The position numbers were made by a program, and so were the translations under genes. Below, one piece after another: positions 18,936 through 28,922 of a DNA stretch of 64,000 bases (position 1 is its first letter; each line of letters starts with the position of its first letter). This DNA is from JAIOQJ01 sp963718635 (GTDB lineage Bacteria; Planctomycetota; Planctomycetia; Gemmatales; Gemmataceae). The stretch spans positions 1,984,001 to 2,048,000 of the forward strand of contig OY970367.1 in NCBI GenBank assembly GCA_963718635.1, read 5' to 3'. Below the pieces are notes generated by a model. The model saw nothing but the letters and a program-made list of their open reading frames with translations. It did no database searches and had not been told where the DNA came from.

Positions 18936-19858
18936 TCATCGTTCTTTCAGGCAGCGTTTCCGCATGGTGATTCGGTTGCCCGTCTCGTTGTGGCTGACTT
19001 CATCCATGAACGTGCGGATCAAGAGCAAGCCGCGTCCGCTGCACAGCAACATATTTTCGGGAGTAGTTGGGTCGGGAGTTCGACGGACGTCAAAGCCGGG
19101 GCCTTCATCGCGAATGGTGAAACATGCCTCATCAGCGGTAAGCAATATCTTGACGTGAAGCCGGCGATCGCAGTATGGAGGAGTCGTGCGTCTTTGGGCC
19201 GCCATCTCTTCGAAGCGATTGCCGTCGTCGTTGCGTAGATCCGAACTCGAGCTCCAGATTGCCATGATAGATCCCGTTCAGCAGCGCTTTTTCCAGGGCC
19301 ACCCCAATCCGAATTTTGCCGTTTTCATTGCAGAGTTTCATCCGGATCATCTGTTCTTGAATATGGGCGATGAGGTGCGGCACCAGCGAAGGGTCGTTTT
19401 CGAGATCGAATTCGCACTCGATGCGAGTGATGTTTTGAATTATGTGGCTTTGGCGTCGCTCCGCTCGGTTCGCGAGGATATGTTCGATGGTGGGAACGAG
19501 ATCGACCGTAAGGAGATGTTTAGGGACGTAGCTCGCCGCACCAGCCGCGAGAGCGCAAAGCCAATTCTTCGCTGCCATTGCCCGTCATCAGCACAACGGG
19601 CAAAGACGGATAATGAGTGCGAATCTCTGCGACCAGTTGCAGGCCATCCATTTCCGGCATTTGCAGATCAGTGAGGACTAATGAAGGGATGAGAGCCCGC
19701 AACTGTTCCAATGCGTCCCGGCCATTGACGGCAGTGACTATCCGGGCATGAAGGCCCTCGCGTAACAGCGTGCCGGCTAAATGGCGCTCGATCGGCGAAT
19801 CGTCGACGACGAGAATAACCGGCGACTCGTGCGAGTTCGTTTCCTGTTCTTCAATCAT
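18936..19858 (-). CDS. Response regulator fused to RsbW-like HATPase (two frame changes)
   Basis: Three pieces in two frames join into one protein of about 305 residues. The N-terminus is a receiver domain: VILVVDDSPIERH, VLTDLQMPEMDG with the phospho-acceptor Asp, and VVLMTGNGSEELALR. A linker follows (AAGAASYVPKHLLTVDLVPT). The C-terminal part is an HATPase_c domain: ALEKALLNGIYHGNLE (N box) and FTIRDEGPGFD plus SGRGLLLIRTFMDEV (G boxes). Breaks lie near 19553, where restoring one GC repairs the frame, and near 19246. Such receiver-HATPase fusions resemble anti-sigma-factor kinases controlled by phosphorelay. No partner gene is adjacent. Confidence 0.75.
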
Positions 19859-19983
19859 CAGATGCCGCCGAAGGGGCCTTTGAAAGAGCGGTGGACCAAT
19901 TTTGCGAAAATATTCTTAGTCATCAAGTGGGCATTATAGCACAAAGCACCTGTGGGACATAACGAGCGGAGGCGCCGTTCGAG

Positions 19984-20011
19984 ATGGCGAGCCAGAAGCG
20001 TGAGCGACTGG
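19984..20011 (+). repeat. GGCGAGCC-CTGGAG repeat (R6), copy a
   Basis: A 28-bp motif GGCGAGCC(A/G)G(A/G)AGCGTNAGCGACTGGAG; matching copies occur at 29270-29297 (plus) and 42748-42775 (minus). It lies between two divergent genes. Confidence 0.65.
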
Positions 20012-20140
20012 AGAAAAGCGTTACATTGGAATTCGTTCGCTGGTGGCACGCAGCTGAGGAATCTTTCCCGTTCCCCTGATAGCCGGCATCTGTTAAAACA
20101 GATAAGGTGTTTATACGAGCGAAAGGCTGGGGCGTCGCGC

Positions 20141-21122
20141 ATGGGAATCTACGACCGGGACTACTATCGCGAATCGCGCAGGCTTTTCACCGTTTGACAG
20201 CCGAATTCAGGCATGCGTGGGCTTAGTTCTCGTCTACGCAGGCATCTTCCTTTTTCAAGTGGCTACGCAACCAAAAGGGATCGCCGGTCTGCAACAGGGA
20301 CCGCTCGCCGAGTTGTGCGAGCTCCAAGCCGCTAAAGTTCTGCAGGGCGAGATCTGGCGCTTGGCGACTTATTCCTTCATCAGCAATCCGCACGACATCT
20401 GGGCGGTTGCCATCAATATTGTTTTCCTGCTCTGGTTCGGTCGGCAGATGGAAGACATCTACGGCTGGCGCGAATTCCTCGGGTTTTATCTTATCGCTGG
20501 AGTTATCGCGGGAATTGGCTTCGTCGTGATGGCAGCGCTGACGGACCACCGGGAAACTCTGATCGGTCCGGCCGGTTCGGTTACGGCGGTGCTGCTGTTG
20601 TTTGCGCTACATTACCCGCGTCGAACTATTTTGCTATTCCTGGTCGTCCCGTGCCCAGTCTGGGTGCTGGTTGCTTTCTATGTTCTCAGTGATGTGGCCG
20701 GATTCTTCGGCGGTCAATTACACCCGGCGGCGTTTGCCGCTCATGCACTTGCAGCTGCGTTTGGATTTGTCTATTACCAATTGTCGTTGCGCATCACCCA
20801 TTGGCTCCCCTCGCTGCCAGCGCGTTCGGCTCCCGCAAAAGCGCGACCGAAGTTGCAGATTTTTCATGAAGAAGCCGATGAAACGCAGCCGGCCCCCGCC
20901 GCGTCGAATCGGCCTGTCTCAGCCGCAGGTGGGCCAGCCCGAGCGCCGGCTGCATCGAGTGCCTCAATCTCGTTATTGGATGAACATCTCGAAGCCAAGT
21001 TAGATGAAGTGCTTGAGAAAGTAAAAAAACATGGCCAGAGCAGCTTGTCGGAAGAAGAGCGCTCTATCCTTTTTCGGGCGAGCGAACTCTATCGAAAGCG
21101 CCGTAAATCGGGAGGCAATTAG
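20141..21122 (+). CDS. Rhomboid-family membrane protein, catalytic Ser absent (frame change near 20176)
   Basis: Begins MGIYDRDYYRES, a typical planctomycete rhomboid leader; one missing CG near 20176 separates it from the body, which restarts RAGFSPFDSRIQACVGLVLV. Six hydrophobic segments follow, with WRLATYSFISNPHD and FGRQMEDIYGWREFLGFYLI (membrane-loop region). The active-site loop reads IGPAGSVTAV, whereas related proteins have G-x-S-G; the Ser position holds Ala here, although a Ser follows two residues later. The partner His is kept (AAHALAAAFGF). The C-terminus is a Pro/Ala-rich tail with a predicted coiled coil. The next gene starts 1 bp after. Confidence 0.75.
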
Positions 21123-21359
21123 ATGCCGTTGTACGATTTTTCCTGTCGCGATTGCAAACAGCCATTCGAAAAATTGGTACGGAAGGACGCCGATCTGTCC
21201 ACGGTCGCATGTCCGGACTGTTCCAGTCTGAAGGTCGACAAGCTAATCAGTATGCCGGCCAAACCGGTCAGTGCCGTGGGGAGTACGGCAACAGGTGGAG
21301 GCTGCGGCGTCGGCCCACCATGCGGCGCTCCCATGTGCGGCCGAAAACAGTTCCAATAA
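21123..21359 (+). CDS. FmdB-type zinc-ribbon protein
   Basis: A 78-residue protein with CRDC and CPDC (residues about 8-35) in MPLYDFSCRDCKQPFEKL, the standard start of the FmdB/CxxC_CxxC_SSSS zinc-ribbon family. The C-terminus is Gly/Cys-rich. Members are thought to regulate transcription or bind small molecules, mostly on weak evidence. It abuts the rhomboid-like gene with no gap, so the two are probably co-transcribed. Confidence 0.85.
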   Translation: MPLYDFSCRDCKQPFEKLVRKDADLSTVACPDCSSLKVDKLISMPAKPVSAVGSTATGGGCGVGPPCGAPMCGRKQFQ

Positions 21360-21570
21360 GCACCAAAACCGCGATTCACCCGGAAGAATTCTCGCGCTAA
21401 GACGCAGAGGAAGACCAAGCAGAACGCTTTTGGTTTGCTTCTACTTCTTGGCATCTCTGCGGTTTTGCGCGACATCATCTTCGATTTGCCAGCTACGAAT
21501 TTGTACAAGTTGCGAAGACTTGACCCTGTTTAGTACAAACTCTCTCGACGAGCTTGGGCCAGGATATTCG

Positions 21571-22920
21571 ATGACCTATGACCAAGCCCTGGCCTATTGG
21601 TGCGGGCGGATCGACTTCGAGCGAAGGCCACCCAAGCCGGGCGATCTAAAGCTCGACCGGATGCGCGCTGTTTTGAGAGCGCTAGACGATCCGCATCTCC
21701 GTATGCGAATTATCCATGTGGCAGGTACGAAGGGCAAAGGTTCTACGTCGGCCATGCTGGCCGCGGTGCTGCGCTCGGCCGGCTACCGCGTCGGCCTTTT
21801 CACCTCGCCTCATCTTTCGGACATATCCGAGCGGATCCAAGTCAATGGCGTTCCCATCACTCCGGAAGAGATAACCGCCCGCATCGCAGAGATCGCGGCC
21901 GCCATCGAGCCGTTGGAAACGGCCAACGATCCCTCACGCGTGCCGACGTTTTTCGAGATCGGCACGGCCCTGGGATTTCTCCACTTCGATTGCCGGCGCG
22001 TCGATGTGGCTATTGTCGAAGTCGGCCTGGGCGGCCGTTTCGATTCGACGAACGTCTGCACCCCGTTTGTTTCGGTCATCACCAACATCAGCTTCGACCA
22101 CATGGAGCAGCTCGGCCAGCGCTTGACCGCCATCGCCAACGAGAAAGCCGGGATTATCAAGCAAGGCCGACCGGTGATCACCACCGCTGAAGCGCCCGAA
22201 GCAAAAGCGGTTATCGAAGCCGTCGCGAAGGAAAGAAAGTCGCCGCTGCATTCACTGGGCGACGATTTTCACTTTCGCTATCATCCGGGTGCAGTATCAA
22301 CATCCGAAACGGAAATAACGCTGCCGACCGTTAGTGTAATAACCAAACGGCGGACGTGGCCCGCCCTGCCCGTACGCCTTTTCGGGCATCATCAGGCGGC
22401 CAACGCGGCCGGGGTTATCGCCGTCGTGGAACTGCTTAACGAGTTGGGCATGCCGATCGACGACAAGGCGGTCAGGCAAGGGCTCGCCCATGTCGATTGG
22501 CCGGCCCGACTTGAAGTCATCGGCCGAAAGCCGTTAATGTTGCTCGATTGTGCGCACAACGTCGCGTCAGCGCAGGCCTTAGTTGATACCATTCACGAAT
22601 CCTTTGTTATAAAGGGTACGAGCCACCTGATCCTAGCGTTTTCCGGAGATAAGCAAGTCGCGGAGATGCTGCATGTCATTGCACCGCATTTCGATCGATT
22701 TTATCTGACTCGCTACGGAAACAATCCTCGCTGCGTTCAACCGGAAACTGTCGCCGACCTGCTTCGTGCCGAGCGCCCTGACGCCGCGATTTCACAGCAC
22801 GTCAACGCTGCCGATGCGCTGAAAACAGCCCAGGCGGCAGCTACTGCGGAGGACCTGATTGCCATCAGCGGTTCGGTGTTTCTCGCTGGTGAGTTAAGGC
22901 CGTTATTGCACACAAGATAA
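21571..22920 (+). CDS. folC: Folylpolyglutamate/dihydrofolate synthase
   Basis: About 449 residues. IIHVAGTKGKGSTSAML is the P-loop of the Mur-ligase/FolC superfamily. FTSPHLSDISERIQVNG and VEVGLGGRFDSTN are the FolC signatures, and DCAHNVASAQALVDTI lies in the C-terminal ligase domain. The enzyme adds glutamate to (dihydro)folate, keeping folates in the cell. The start at 21571 follows AGGAT and matches where FolC homology begins; a longer in-frame reading upstream passes through an inverted repeat and is unlikely. Confidence 0.92.
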   Translation: MTYDQALAYWCGRIDFERRPPKPGDLKLDRMRAVLRALDDPHLRMRIIHVAGTKGKGSTSAMLAAVLRSAGYRVGLFTSPHLSDISERIQVNGVPITPEEITARIAEIAAAIEPLETANDPSRVPTFFEIGTALGFLHFDCRRVDVAIVEVGLGGRFDSTNVCTPFVSVITNISFDHMEQLGQRLTAIANEKAGIIKQGRPVITTAEAPEAKAVIEAVAKERKSPLHSLGDDFHFRYHPGAVSTSETEITLPTVSVITKRRTWPALPVRLFGHHQAANAAGVIAVVELLNELGMPIDDKAVRQGLAHVDWPARLEVIGRKPLMLLDCAHNVASAQALVDTIHESFVIKGTSHLILAFSGDKQVAEMLHVIAPHFDRFYLTRYGNNPRCVQPETVADLLRAERPDAAISQHVNAADALKTAQAAATAEDLIAISGSVFLAGELRPLLHTR

Positions 22921-23055
22921 CGAATGCCCTGCCTTTAACACTTTGAACACCGAATCAATCTTTTTGGCAAATCGTTTTCGTTCTGGCAAACGCCGGGAGG
23001 CGCGGTTACGTTAAGAGGTTGGGGAGCGTTGTTTGACTTTGGAAAAGGTGTTCCT

Positions 23056-24334
23056 ATGTCCGTGAAACTTTGGCAAGGCTGTCTGCTTATTCTGAGCTTT
23101 AGCGCTATAGCTTCTGCCCAAAATCCAAACGACTTGCTGACCAAGTCGCGTGCGGAACAAGCGTTGTTGACCCAGCGGCTCGAAGGAAAACTTGCGCGAA
23201 TCGCTGGCGGAAGCAAGGCGGCTGCAGCCGGTGTCGCCGATCCGTGCGGCCAATGTGCTCAAGAGTGCCCTGGTCCAGCTCGACGATCCGTTAATTCCTT
23301 CGGCGTTCCGCAACGAGTGGTCGGCCCAATTGAACGTGCAAATCCAACACATCGAACTGGGTCGAAAGCTGGCGCCGCCTGAGGAAATCAACGTCGGCAA
23401 ACGCGAAATCAAAGAAGCCGATCGCAAGCGGGCGAAGCTGGTGGAAGAAGAGTACAACGAAGTGAAACGGGGAATAGGTACTGTCGGCAGTCTCGTCAAA
23501 GCAGGCGACGCCACCCAAGCACAGAAAGAAATCGACGCCCTGTCCAAACGCTACGGCGACAACCCGGCAGTGATGGCTTTGACCGGTAATCTCTCGATGA
23601 ACCAGCGTCTCAAAGACGCTCAATTCCTCGTCGAACAGCAAAAACAGGGCTATCTCGTCGCCATGCGCAGCGTCGATAAGGCGGCGATTATGCCGAAAGG
23701 GGATATTGAATACGACAAGGAGTATTGGCTTGAGATTACCAAGCGCCGTCTCAAGCCGCTGCTGACCAAAAAAGAAGAGTCGCTGATGAAGGCGCTTGAT
23801 ACCCCGGTAAACCTCGGCTACAAAGAGGCGCCTTTTGAAGAAGTCCTCAAGTCAATCTCTACTGCGACAGGTCAGAACATCCACCTCGACAAAAATGCAT
23901 TAGCCCAGGCGATGATCGAATCAAACACGCCAGTCACCATCACGATGCGCGGTGTGAGCGCTCGGACAGCGCTGCGAAAACTGCTGCAGGATCATAACAT
24001 GACGTTCATCATTCGGGATGAAATGATTCAAGTGGTTACGATCGAACGGGTGCGCGAATCGCTTGTCACGCGGGTTTATTACCTTGGCGACTTGATCCAG
24101 GGCGTCGGCCCTCTCGGCGGCGCGGCCGCGATTCAATGGGGGCCGTTGGCCGATATGGCTCAAACGCAACAAAATGCGATGCAGATCATCGATATGATCA
24201 AGATGATCGACCCCAATAGTTGGAAAGACATGGGCGGCGTTGGCACGATCTCGTTCAACTTCCCAAGCATGTCTGTCATCGTCCGCCAGACGGCCGAGAT
24301 GCAATCGAAGCTCGCTGGGTCCCTTGGTCGCTAA
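23056..24334 (+). CDS. Secreted protein with secretin-like C-terminal domain (frame change near 23195)
   Basis: MSVKLWQGCLLILSFSAIASA is a signal sequence. The frame breaks near 23195; adding one CG to CTTGCGCGAA gives ..EGKLARESLAEARRLQ.., a clean join. The middle is a long helical region rich in Lys/Glu (EEINVGKREIKEADRKR). Near the C-terminus, NLGYKEAPFEEVLKSISTAT followed by ITMRGVSARTALRKLLQDHN and FIIRDEMIQVVTIER resembles the STN/secretin N-domain fold seen in planctomycete secretion-type proteins. Likely an exported or periplasmic protein of unknown role. Related planctomycete proteins occur in many copies per genome. Confidence 0.7.
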
Positions 24335-24353
24335 TGTCTCCATTGTGGATCAA

Positions 24354-25675
24354 CTATGAGAGGCTGGGCTCAGTGTCCGGCCTCATTTGTTTCTTCGTGG
24401 ACTCGGCAGGAAGGCCCATTGCGTTCCTCCTCACCCGTAGTTCTTCCATGAACTCCGACAAACGTTGAAGGCCTTCGCGCAGCCTGCCCTCTTCGGTTGC
24501 ATAGCTCAGGCGAATGTGGTCTTCGCCGCTCGGCCCGAACGGCTCCCCCGGGTTGACCAGCACACGCTTGGATAGCAAAAGTTGCTTGGCGAACTCTCGT
24601 CCGCTTAGCCCGAGGTGATGGACGGGGATCCAGAAGAAATAGCCGCCCGCAGGAAAAGCGGGCGGCAGGCCCATCCCTTCCAAGCTTTCAAACAGGTAGC
24701 GCCGTCTGCCGGCAAACTCCTCGCGAAAAGCGGTTGCCATTGCTTGGCTCGATGCAGGGCCGTCAAGACGATCTGCTGGCAGAGAGGCGACACGACCGGC
24801 GCTGCCATCGACGCTATGGCCGCCACCGGGCGCAGCAAGTGCCGTTGCCCCAGCAGCCAGCCGACGCGCGCGCTATTGAGGCCGAATGTTTTGCTGGCGC
24901 TGCCGGCAAGCAGCAGGCGATTCTCGGTATGCGGAAGTGAGGCGATCTTGGTGGCCGGTACGTCATAACGATAGTGTTCGAACGATCGGTCGAGATAAAT
25001 GAGCACGTCGTACTTCTTAGCCCACCAACCAATTTGCTCGAGATCTTCGGGCCCGAAAATCCCGCCCGTCGGGTTGACCGGGTCGGCCAAGATGAGCAGA
25101 GCGGCGCCTCGCATGGATGCCGTAAAGGCCTCGATATCAAAGCGCGGCTTGCCCTCTTCCATCCAAGTCGATACCCAGCGAATACGGGCGCGGCGATGCT
25201 TTAAGCCCAGTGGAAAAATGGGCGACGTCGGATCAAAAAGCACTACCTTGGCGCCGGGATTGATAAAGGCATCAATGACGGCGGCAAAGGCGCCACTGGC
25301 GCCGTGCGTGATCAGCACTTCTTCGGAGGGATCGTATGATCGGTCATTTTCAGCACTAAAGCGGTGGGCGATTTCGTCGCGAAGTTCCGTCAAACCCCAC
25401 GGTGAAGGAGAGCGTCGATCGTTGATGCCCCGTAGAGAACCAAGCGGCAACTCGCAGCGCGGCGAGCCAAGGGCTAAATTGATTGCGTCAGGGACCTGGA
25501 CATCCGGAAACCAGGCGGGATCAAGAAGTTCGGTTAACGGGAGTGCTAAACTGCGATCGCTCAGATAATGAAGGAATTCTTCGCCGCCGCCGAGTTGACG
25601 TTTCACCGCCGGAAGCCAGCGAGCGAACCCGCTTCGCACCGAAAGCTTTTTCCAGAAGAAAGATGAGGGGAACAA
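24354..25675 (-). CDS. Aminotransferase class I/II (frame change near 24740)
   Basis: PLP-dependent fold type I. Visible: ELRDEIAHRFSAENDRS, LITHGASGAFAAVIDAFINPGAKVVLFDPTSP, ILADPVNPTGGIF (NPTG), DRSFEHYRY, and LAGSASKTFGLNSARVGWLL, where the Lys forms the PLP Schiff base. Near 24740 the frame changes by one base, and the other frame supplies the expected ending (YLFESLEGMGLPPAFPAGGYFFWIP; SYATEEGRLREGL). Reaction and substrate are not determinable; aspartate- or aromatic-type aminotransferases share these motifs. Start 25675 is the first Met of the frame and may be too early. Confidence 0.85.
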
Positions 25676-25769
25676 AAAAGGCCTCCGTGCCGAGGTGGGA
25701 TTCCGTCCCGTTTCCGCGTAGTGGTGGGTATTGTGGCATTCAGTAAGAGAGCTGGCAAGAGAAATGTGC

Positions 25770-25807
25770 GAGAAATGCGGAATTCGGAATTCGGAATTCG
25801 GAATCCG
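25770..25807 (+). repeat. Short tandem GGAATTC run
   Basis: CGGAATT repeated about three and a half times (around 25776-25801). The same 'GCGGAATTCGG' motif recurs inside the composite array at 49410-49890. It lies in the gap upstream of the DUF1080 gene. Confidence 0.7.
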
Positions 25808-25893
25808 ACATACAGGCCGTGAAGACAGCTATCGACATTATATTTAGGTCAATTCGTGTCTTATAACAGTTCGTCCGAAACAGAGAAACCAAA

Positions 25894-26571
25894 ATGATTC
25901 AGCATCTTTTAAACGCGCAGCGGTTTCACTTTGCCGCGTGCTTGCTAGGGCTTTCCGCAGCAACCCTGAGCCCGGCGTCTGACAAAATCGAGCTATTCGC
26001 TGACGGCACTTTGAAAGGCTGGGTCGAAGAGCAGCATGACTTTTTCAAAAAGAAACACCCGAACGCGAACACGTGGTCGGTGAAAGAGGGGATTGTCACG
26101 TGCGATGGCTCGCTTGGCAATTGCGGCTTTCTCCGCTACGATCGAAAGTTGAGCGACTTTACCCTTCAGCTTGAATATCGCATGTCGAAGAAGTGCAACA
26201 GCGGCGTTTGTCTTCGCTCGCCTGAGCCCTACGACGGCGCCGAAACCCTGCCTTCGCGGATCGGCTATGAAGTTCAAATTTTGGATGATGCAGGTTTGCC
26301 ACCGTCCAAGACTTCAAGTGGCGCCTTCTATGGAAAGCTGGCGCCGCTCAAAAACACGGCTAAGCAGGCCGGCGAGTGGAACACGCTTGAGATCATAGCA
26401 GACGGACCGAAAATCAAAGTGACGCTCAACGGTGAAGTCGTTCAAGATGTCGATCAGACCACCGTGGACGCCATCAAAGATCGACCGCGCGAAGGTTATT
26501 TAGCCCTGCAAAATCACGGCCACCGAACGGAATTTCGCAACATCTTCTTGATCGATCGTTCGACTAAATGA
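25894..26571 (+). CDS. DUF1080 (3-keto-disaccharide hydrolase-like) secreted protein
   Basis: A 225-residue protein with a signal sequence (FHFAACLLGLSAATLSPAS). The rest is a DUF1080 domain: IELFADGTLKGWVEE, TWSVKEGIVTCDGS, FTLQLEYRMSKKCNSGVCLRS, GAFYGKLAPLKNTAKQAGEW and VTLNGEVVQDVDQT. DUF1080 has a concanavalin/LamG-like beta sandwich and is linked to hydrolysis of 3-keto-glucosides in recent annotation, but many planctomycete copies are uncharacterised. It lies beside a TIM-barrel isomerase-like gene on the other strand, a common combination. Confidence 0.85.
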   Translation: MIQHLLNAQRFHFAACLLGLSAATLSPASDKIELFADGTLKGWVEEQHDFFKKKHPNANTWSVKEGIVTCDGSLGNCGFLRYDRKLSDFTLQLEYRMSKKCNSGVCLRSPEPYDGAETLPSRIGYEVQILDDAGLPPSKTSSGAFYGKLAPLKNTAKQAGEWNTLEIIADGPKIKVTLNGEVVQDVDQTTVDAIKDRPREGYLALQNHGHRTEFRNIFLIDRSTK

Positions 26572-26604
26572 AAATGTCTGGGCTAAATTAACTGCAAAGA
26601 ATTT

Positions 26605-26679
26605 TGACAAAAAAATGTTGGCAAACAAATAGGAATGAATTGTTATTCCTCTTATTTTTTTCCCAACATCTTTTTGTCA
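26605..26679. repeat. A/T-tract hairpin repeat (R2), copy a
   Basis: Arms TGACAAAAAAATGTTGG (26605-26621) and CCAACATCTTTTTGTCA (26663-26679) enclose a second stem AGGAAT..ATTCCT. The same structure recurs at 49648-49722 and 49894-49968, with a truncated copy near 49460. It lies between two convergent genes, where it could act as a transcription terminator. Confidence 0.75.
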
Positions 26680-26715
26680 TAACCAACACGGACATCTTCA
26701 AGTAGAGCTATTCGC

Positions 26716-27579
26716 CTATTGCCCGGCCAACTTGTCCGCTTCCTTATTGAAGAAGTCGACGCACTTTTGCAGTTTTGGCAGATCCCACTTCGATTCGTAT
26801 TCGAGTGCAATGGGGCCTTTGAAGCCTTTGGCCTTCAACGCGGCGAGCATCTCGGCCGCCTTGCTATTGCCTTCGCCCCAAGGGACGTCGCCGAATTTCT
26901 TGCCATCGGCGCTCGGGACCAGATCCTTGAAGTGTGATGAGATAACCTTTTCTCCATACTTGGTGAGCACATCGACAGGTTCGAGCCCACTGCGCTTCCA
27001 ATGGCCAACGTCGGCACAAAAGCCAACATTTTTGAGATCGCGAATCAGGCCATAGGTGTACTCGGGATCCCAATAACGACTTGGCTTGGGATGATCGTGG
27101 ATGGCGACCTTCATGCCGAATTCGCCGGCGAGTTTATCGATCATTGGCAGATCCTTCGGGTCCGGCTCGGAGACGATAATCGTAATGCCGACCTTCTTTG
27201 CCCACTCGAACAGTTTGCGGGCCACTTCTTCCTTGCCGTTGATGCCGATGACGCCGGTGTCAATGATGGCGACGTCGCTCGCCTTCGCCTTTTCCAGCAC
27301 CTTCTTGATCTGCTCCTCGGACATGTCCGGCCCGAACTTCCCCTTGTCGTCGCCGCCGATGGCCTGGTTCGGATAGAGTTCGATGTACTTGATGCCGAGG
27401 CTGTTCGCGATATCGATCGCTTCGAACACGGTCGAAGGCTTCGGCCCGAAATTAGCGGTCCAAGCTTGCAGGGTCAATTTCCAGCCGAGCTTCTCGGCGC
27501 CGGCCGATTTCGACGGCTCAGCCCGCAACGGCAGCACTGCCGTGACCGCTAGGATGAGACATAACATCAGTCGCTTCAT
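26716..27579 (-). CDS. Sugar phosphate isomerase/epimerase-like secreted protein
   Basis: MKRLMLCLILAVTAVLPLRA is a signal sequence. The mature protein is a xylose-isomerase-like TIM barrel: ANSLGIKYIELYPNQ, VAIIDTGVIGINGKEE, GMKVAIHDHPKPSRYWDPEY, NVGFCADVGHWKRSG, ISSHFKDL and LEYESKWD, which include likely metal ligands (His, Asp, Glu). Family proteins act on sugars or inositols. Export of such a protein is common in planctomycetes. I use the Met at 27579, since the longer frame places extra sequence before the signal. Convergent with the DUF1080 gene. Confidence 0.85.
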   Translation of the reverse strand: MKRLMLCLILAVTAVLPLRAEPSKSAGAEKLGWKLTLQAWTANFGPKPSTVFEAIDIANSLGIKYIELYPNQAIGGDDKGKFGPDMSEEQIKKVLEKAKASDVAIIDTGVIGINGKEEVARKLFEWAKKVGITIIVSEPDPKDLPMIDKLAGEFGMKVAIHDHPKPSRYWDPEYTYGLIRDLKNVGFCADVGHWKRSGLEPVDVLTKYGEKVISSHFKDLVPSADGKKFGDVPWGEGNSKAAEMLAALKAKGFKGPIALEYESKWDLPKLQKCVDFFNKEADKLAGQ

Positions 27580-27771
27580 GGTTGTTCTCTCAAAAGGAAA
27601 AGGGGGTAGGCTCATGATCGGGCAGAAAACTCGCTGTCGGAATCTTATGTATTCTGGGAAGCGGAGGCCAAAATCGCGTGAACTCTCCGCTAAAGTTTTC
27701 AATACGGGCAGTCGTTGGAACTAATCTCATTCGCGCGAGTCAACAGAGCACACGCGCCTTAAGATATCGGC

Positions 27772-28830
27772 ATGGACTCGCAAGCGGCCGGCGGTGCACC
27801 GCGAAGCCTAAAAGGCCACCAAGCCAACAACATCGGAATGTTGCGAACTCTGTTCGCGACTTTAGTCCTGTTTTCCCACAGTTATCCGCTGACCGGCAAC
27901 AGCGAGCCTTTGCTCAATTACACACGCTGTATGTCGCTCGGCATGGTGTCCGTTAATTTTTTCTTTCTTCTGAGCGGCTACCTCATCGCTCAATCCTGGT
28001 CCCGCAAGCCAAACGCCGGCGACTTCATTCGAAAGCGGATCCTGCGCATTTATCCGGGCTACCTTGTCGCATTCGCGTTCTCGATCATCGTGGGGATCAT
28101 CGGCAGCACGCCTGACGGCTTTGCGTTCTGCCGGAGTCTCTTTGGTGAGAATGAAAAGCTTTTTGACGGAATGTTTTTCCTTGACGGCCGGATCTTGTTT
28201 CAGCCTATTGCCTTCGTGAAAAATCCACTCCCTGGCATCATCAATGGTTCTTTGTGGACGCTCCAGCCAGAATTGAAGTGCTATCTCGTCGTGCTTATTT
28301 TGGGTCTATTTCATCAGTTGTCGCGACGATTGACCGTCGTCGTTTTGTTGCTCACGGCCTATCTGCTGCTAATGCGCTCGGTGCTGCTCTTCAGTTTCTT
28401 TGAGTTTTCGCCCTGGCGGCTTTATACTTACTTCCTCGTCGGAGTGATCGCTGCGAATGCAGAGCACGAGCGATTTATGCGATTCGTGCGCAATCCGGTA
28501 TTGATCCTGATGAGCATGTCTCTGCTGACGCTCACCGCGCACCTTCCGCTTTTTTTCCTGGCGCTATTTCCGATAGCCGGGTCGTACCTGGTTTTTGCCG
28601 TCGCCTTTATCAAGTGGCCGATCGGCGCTGAATTTTTTCGCCGGTATGATCTTTCGTATGGGATCTATCTTTACGCATTTCCCATTCAGCAACTGGTTGT
28701 ATTCAGCTTGGGTGTCGTCGCGCCATTGCAGCTTTTTGGCTACGCGCTGTTGCCCACATTCTTATGTGCCTGGCTCAGTTGGAACTGGATTGAAACACCC
28801 TGCTTGAGGCGGGCACATCGAGATGCATAA
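27772..28830 (+). CDS. Acyltransferase 3 family membrane protein
   Basis: A 352-residue polytopic protein. LRTLFATLVLFSHSYPL contains the Arg-(x)n-His arrangement of the acyltransferase-3 (OafA/NodX) family, followed by SVNFFFLLSGYLIAQSW and IRKRILRIYPGYLVAF. Roughly ten hydrophobic segments are visible. Such proteins add acetyl or other acyl groups to polysaccharides, lipid-linked sugars or peptidoglycan. ETPCLRRA near the end is typical. No close partner gene is apparent; the preceding TIM-barrel gene is divergent. Confidence 0.85.
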   Translation: MDSQAAGGAPRSLKGHQANNIGMLRTLFATLVLFSHSYPLTGNSEPLLNYTRCMSLGMVSVNFFFLLSGYLIAQSWSRKPNAGDFIRKRILRIYPGYLVAFAFSIIVGIIGSTPDGFAFCRSLFGENEKLFDGMFFLDGRILFQPIAFVKNPLPGIINGSLWTLQPELKCYLVVLILGLFHQLSRRLTVVVLLLTAYLLLMRSVLLFSFFEFSPWRLYTYFLVGVIAANAEHERFMRFVRNPVLILMSMSLLTLTAHLPLFFLALFPIAGSYLVFAVAFIKWPIGAEFFRRYDLSYGIYLYAFPIQQLVVFSLGVVAPLQLFGYALLPTFLCAWLSWNWIETPCLRRAHRDA

Positions 28831-28922
28831 ACGTGATTCAAAGGCGCAAAACTAGCGAGTTCTTACAATCCCGCGCGTGTCGCGCAGTTTGTGAGAATGG
28901 CGCACAAGAGTGTTACGCAGTT

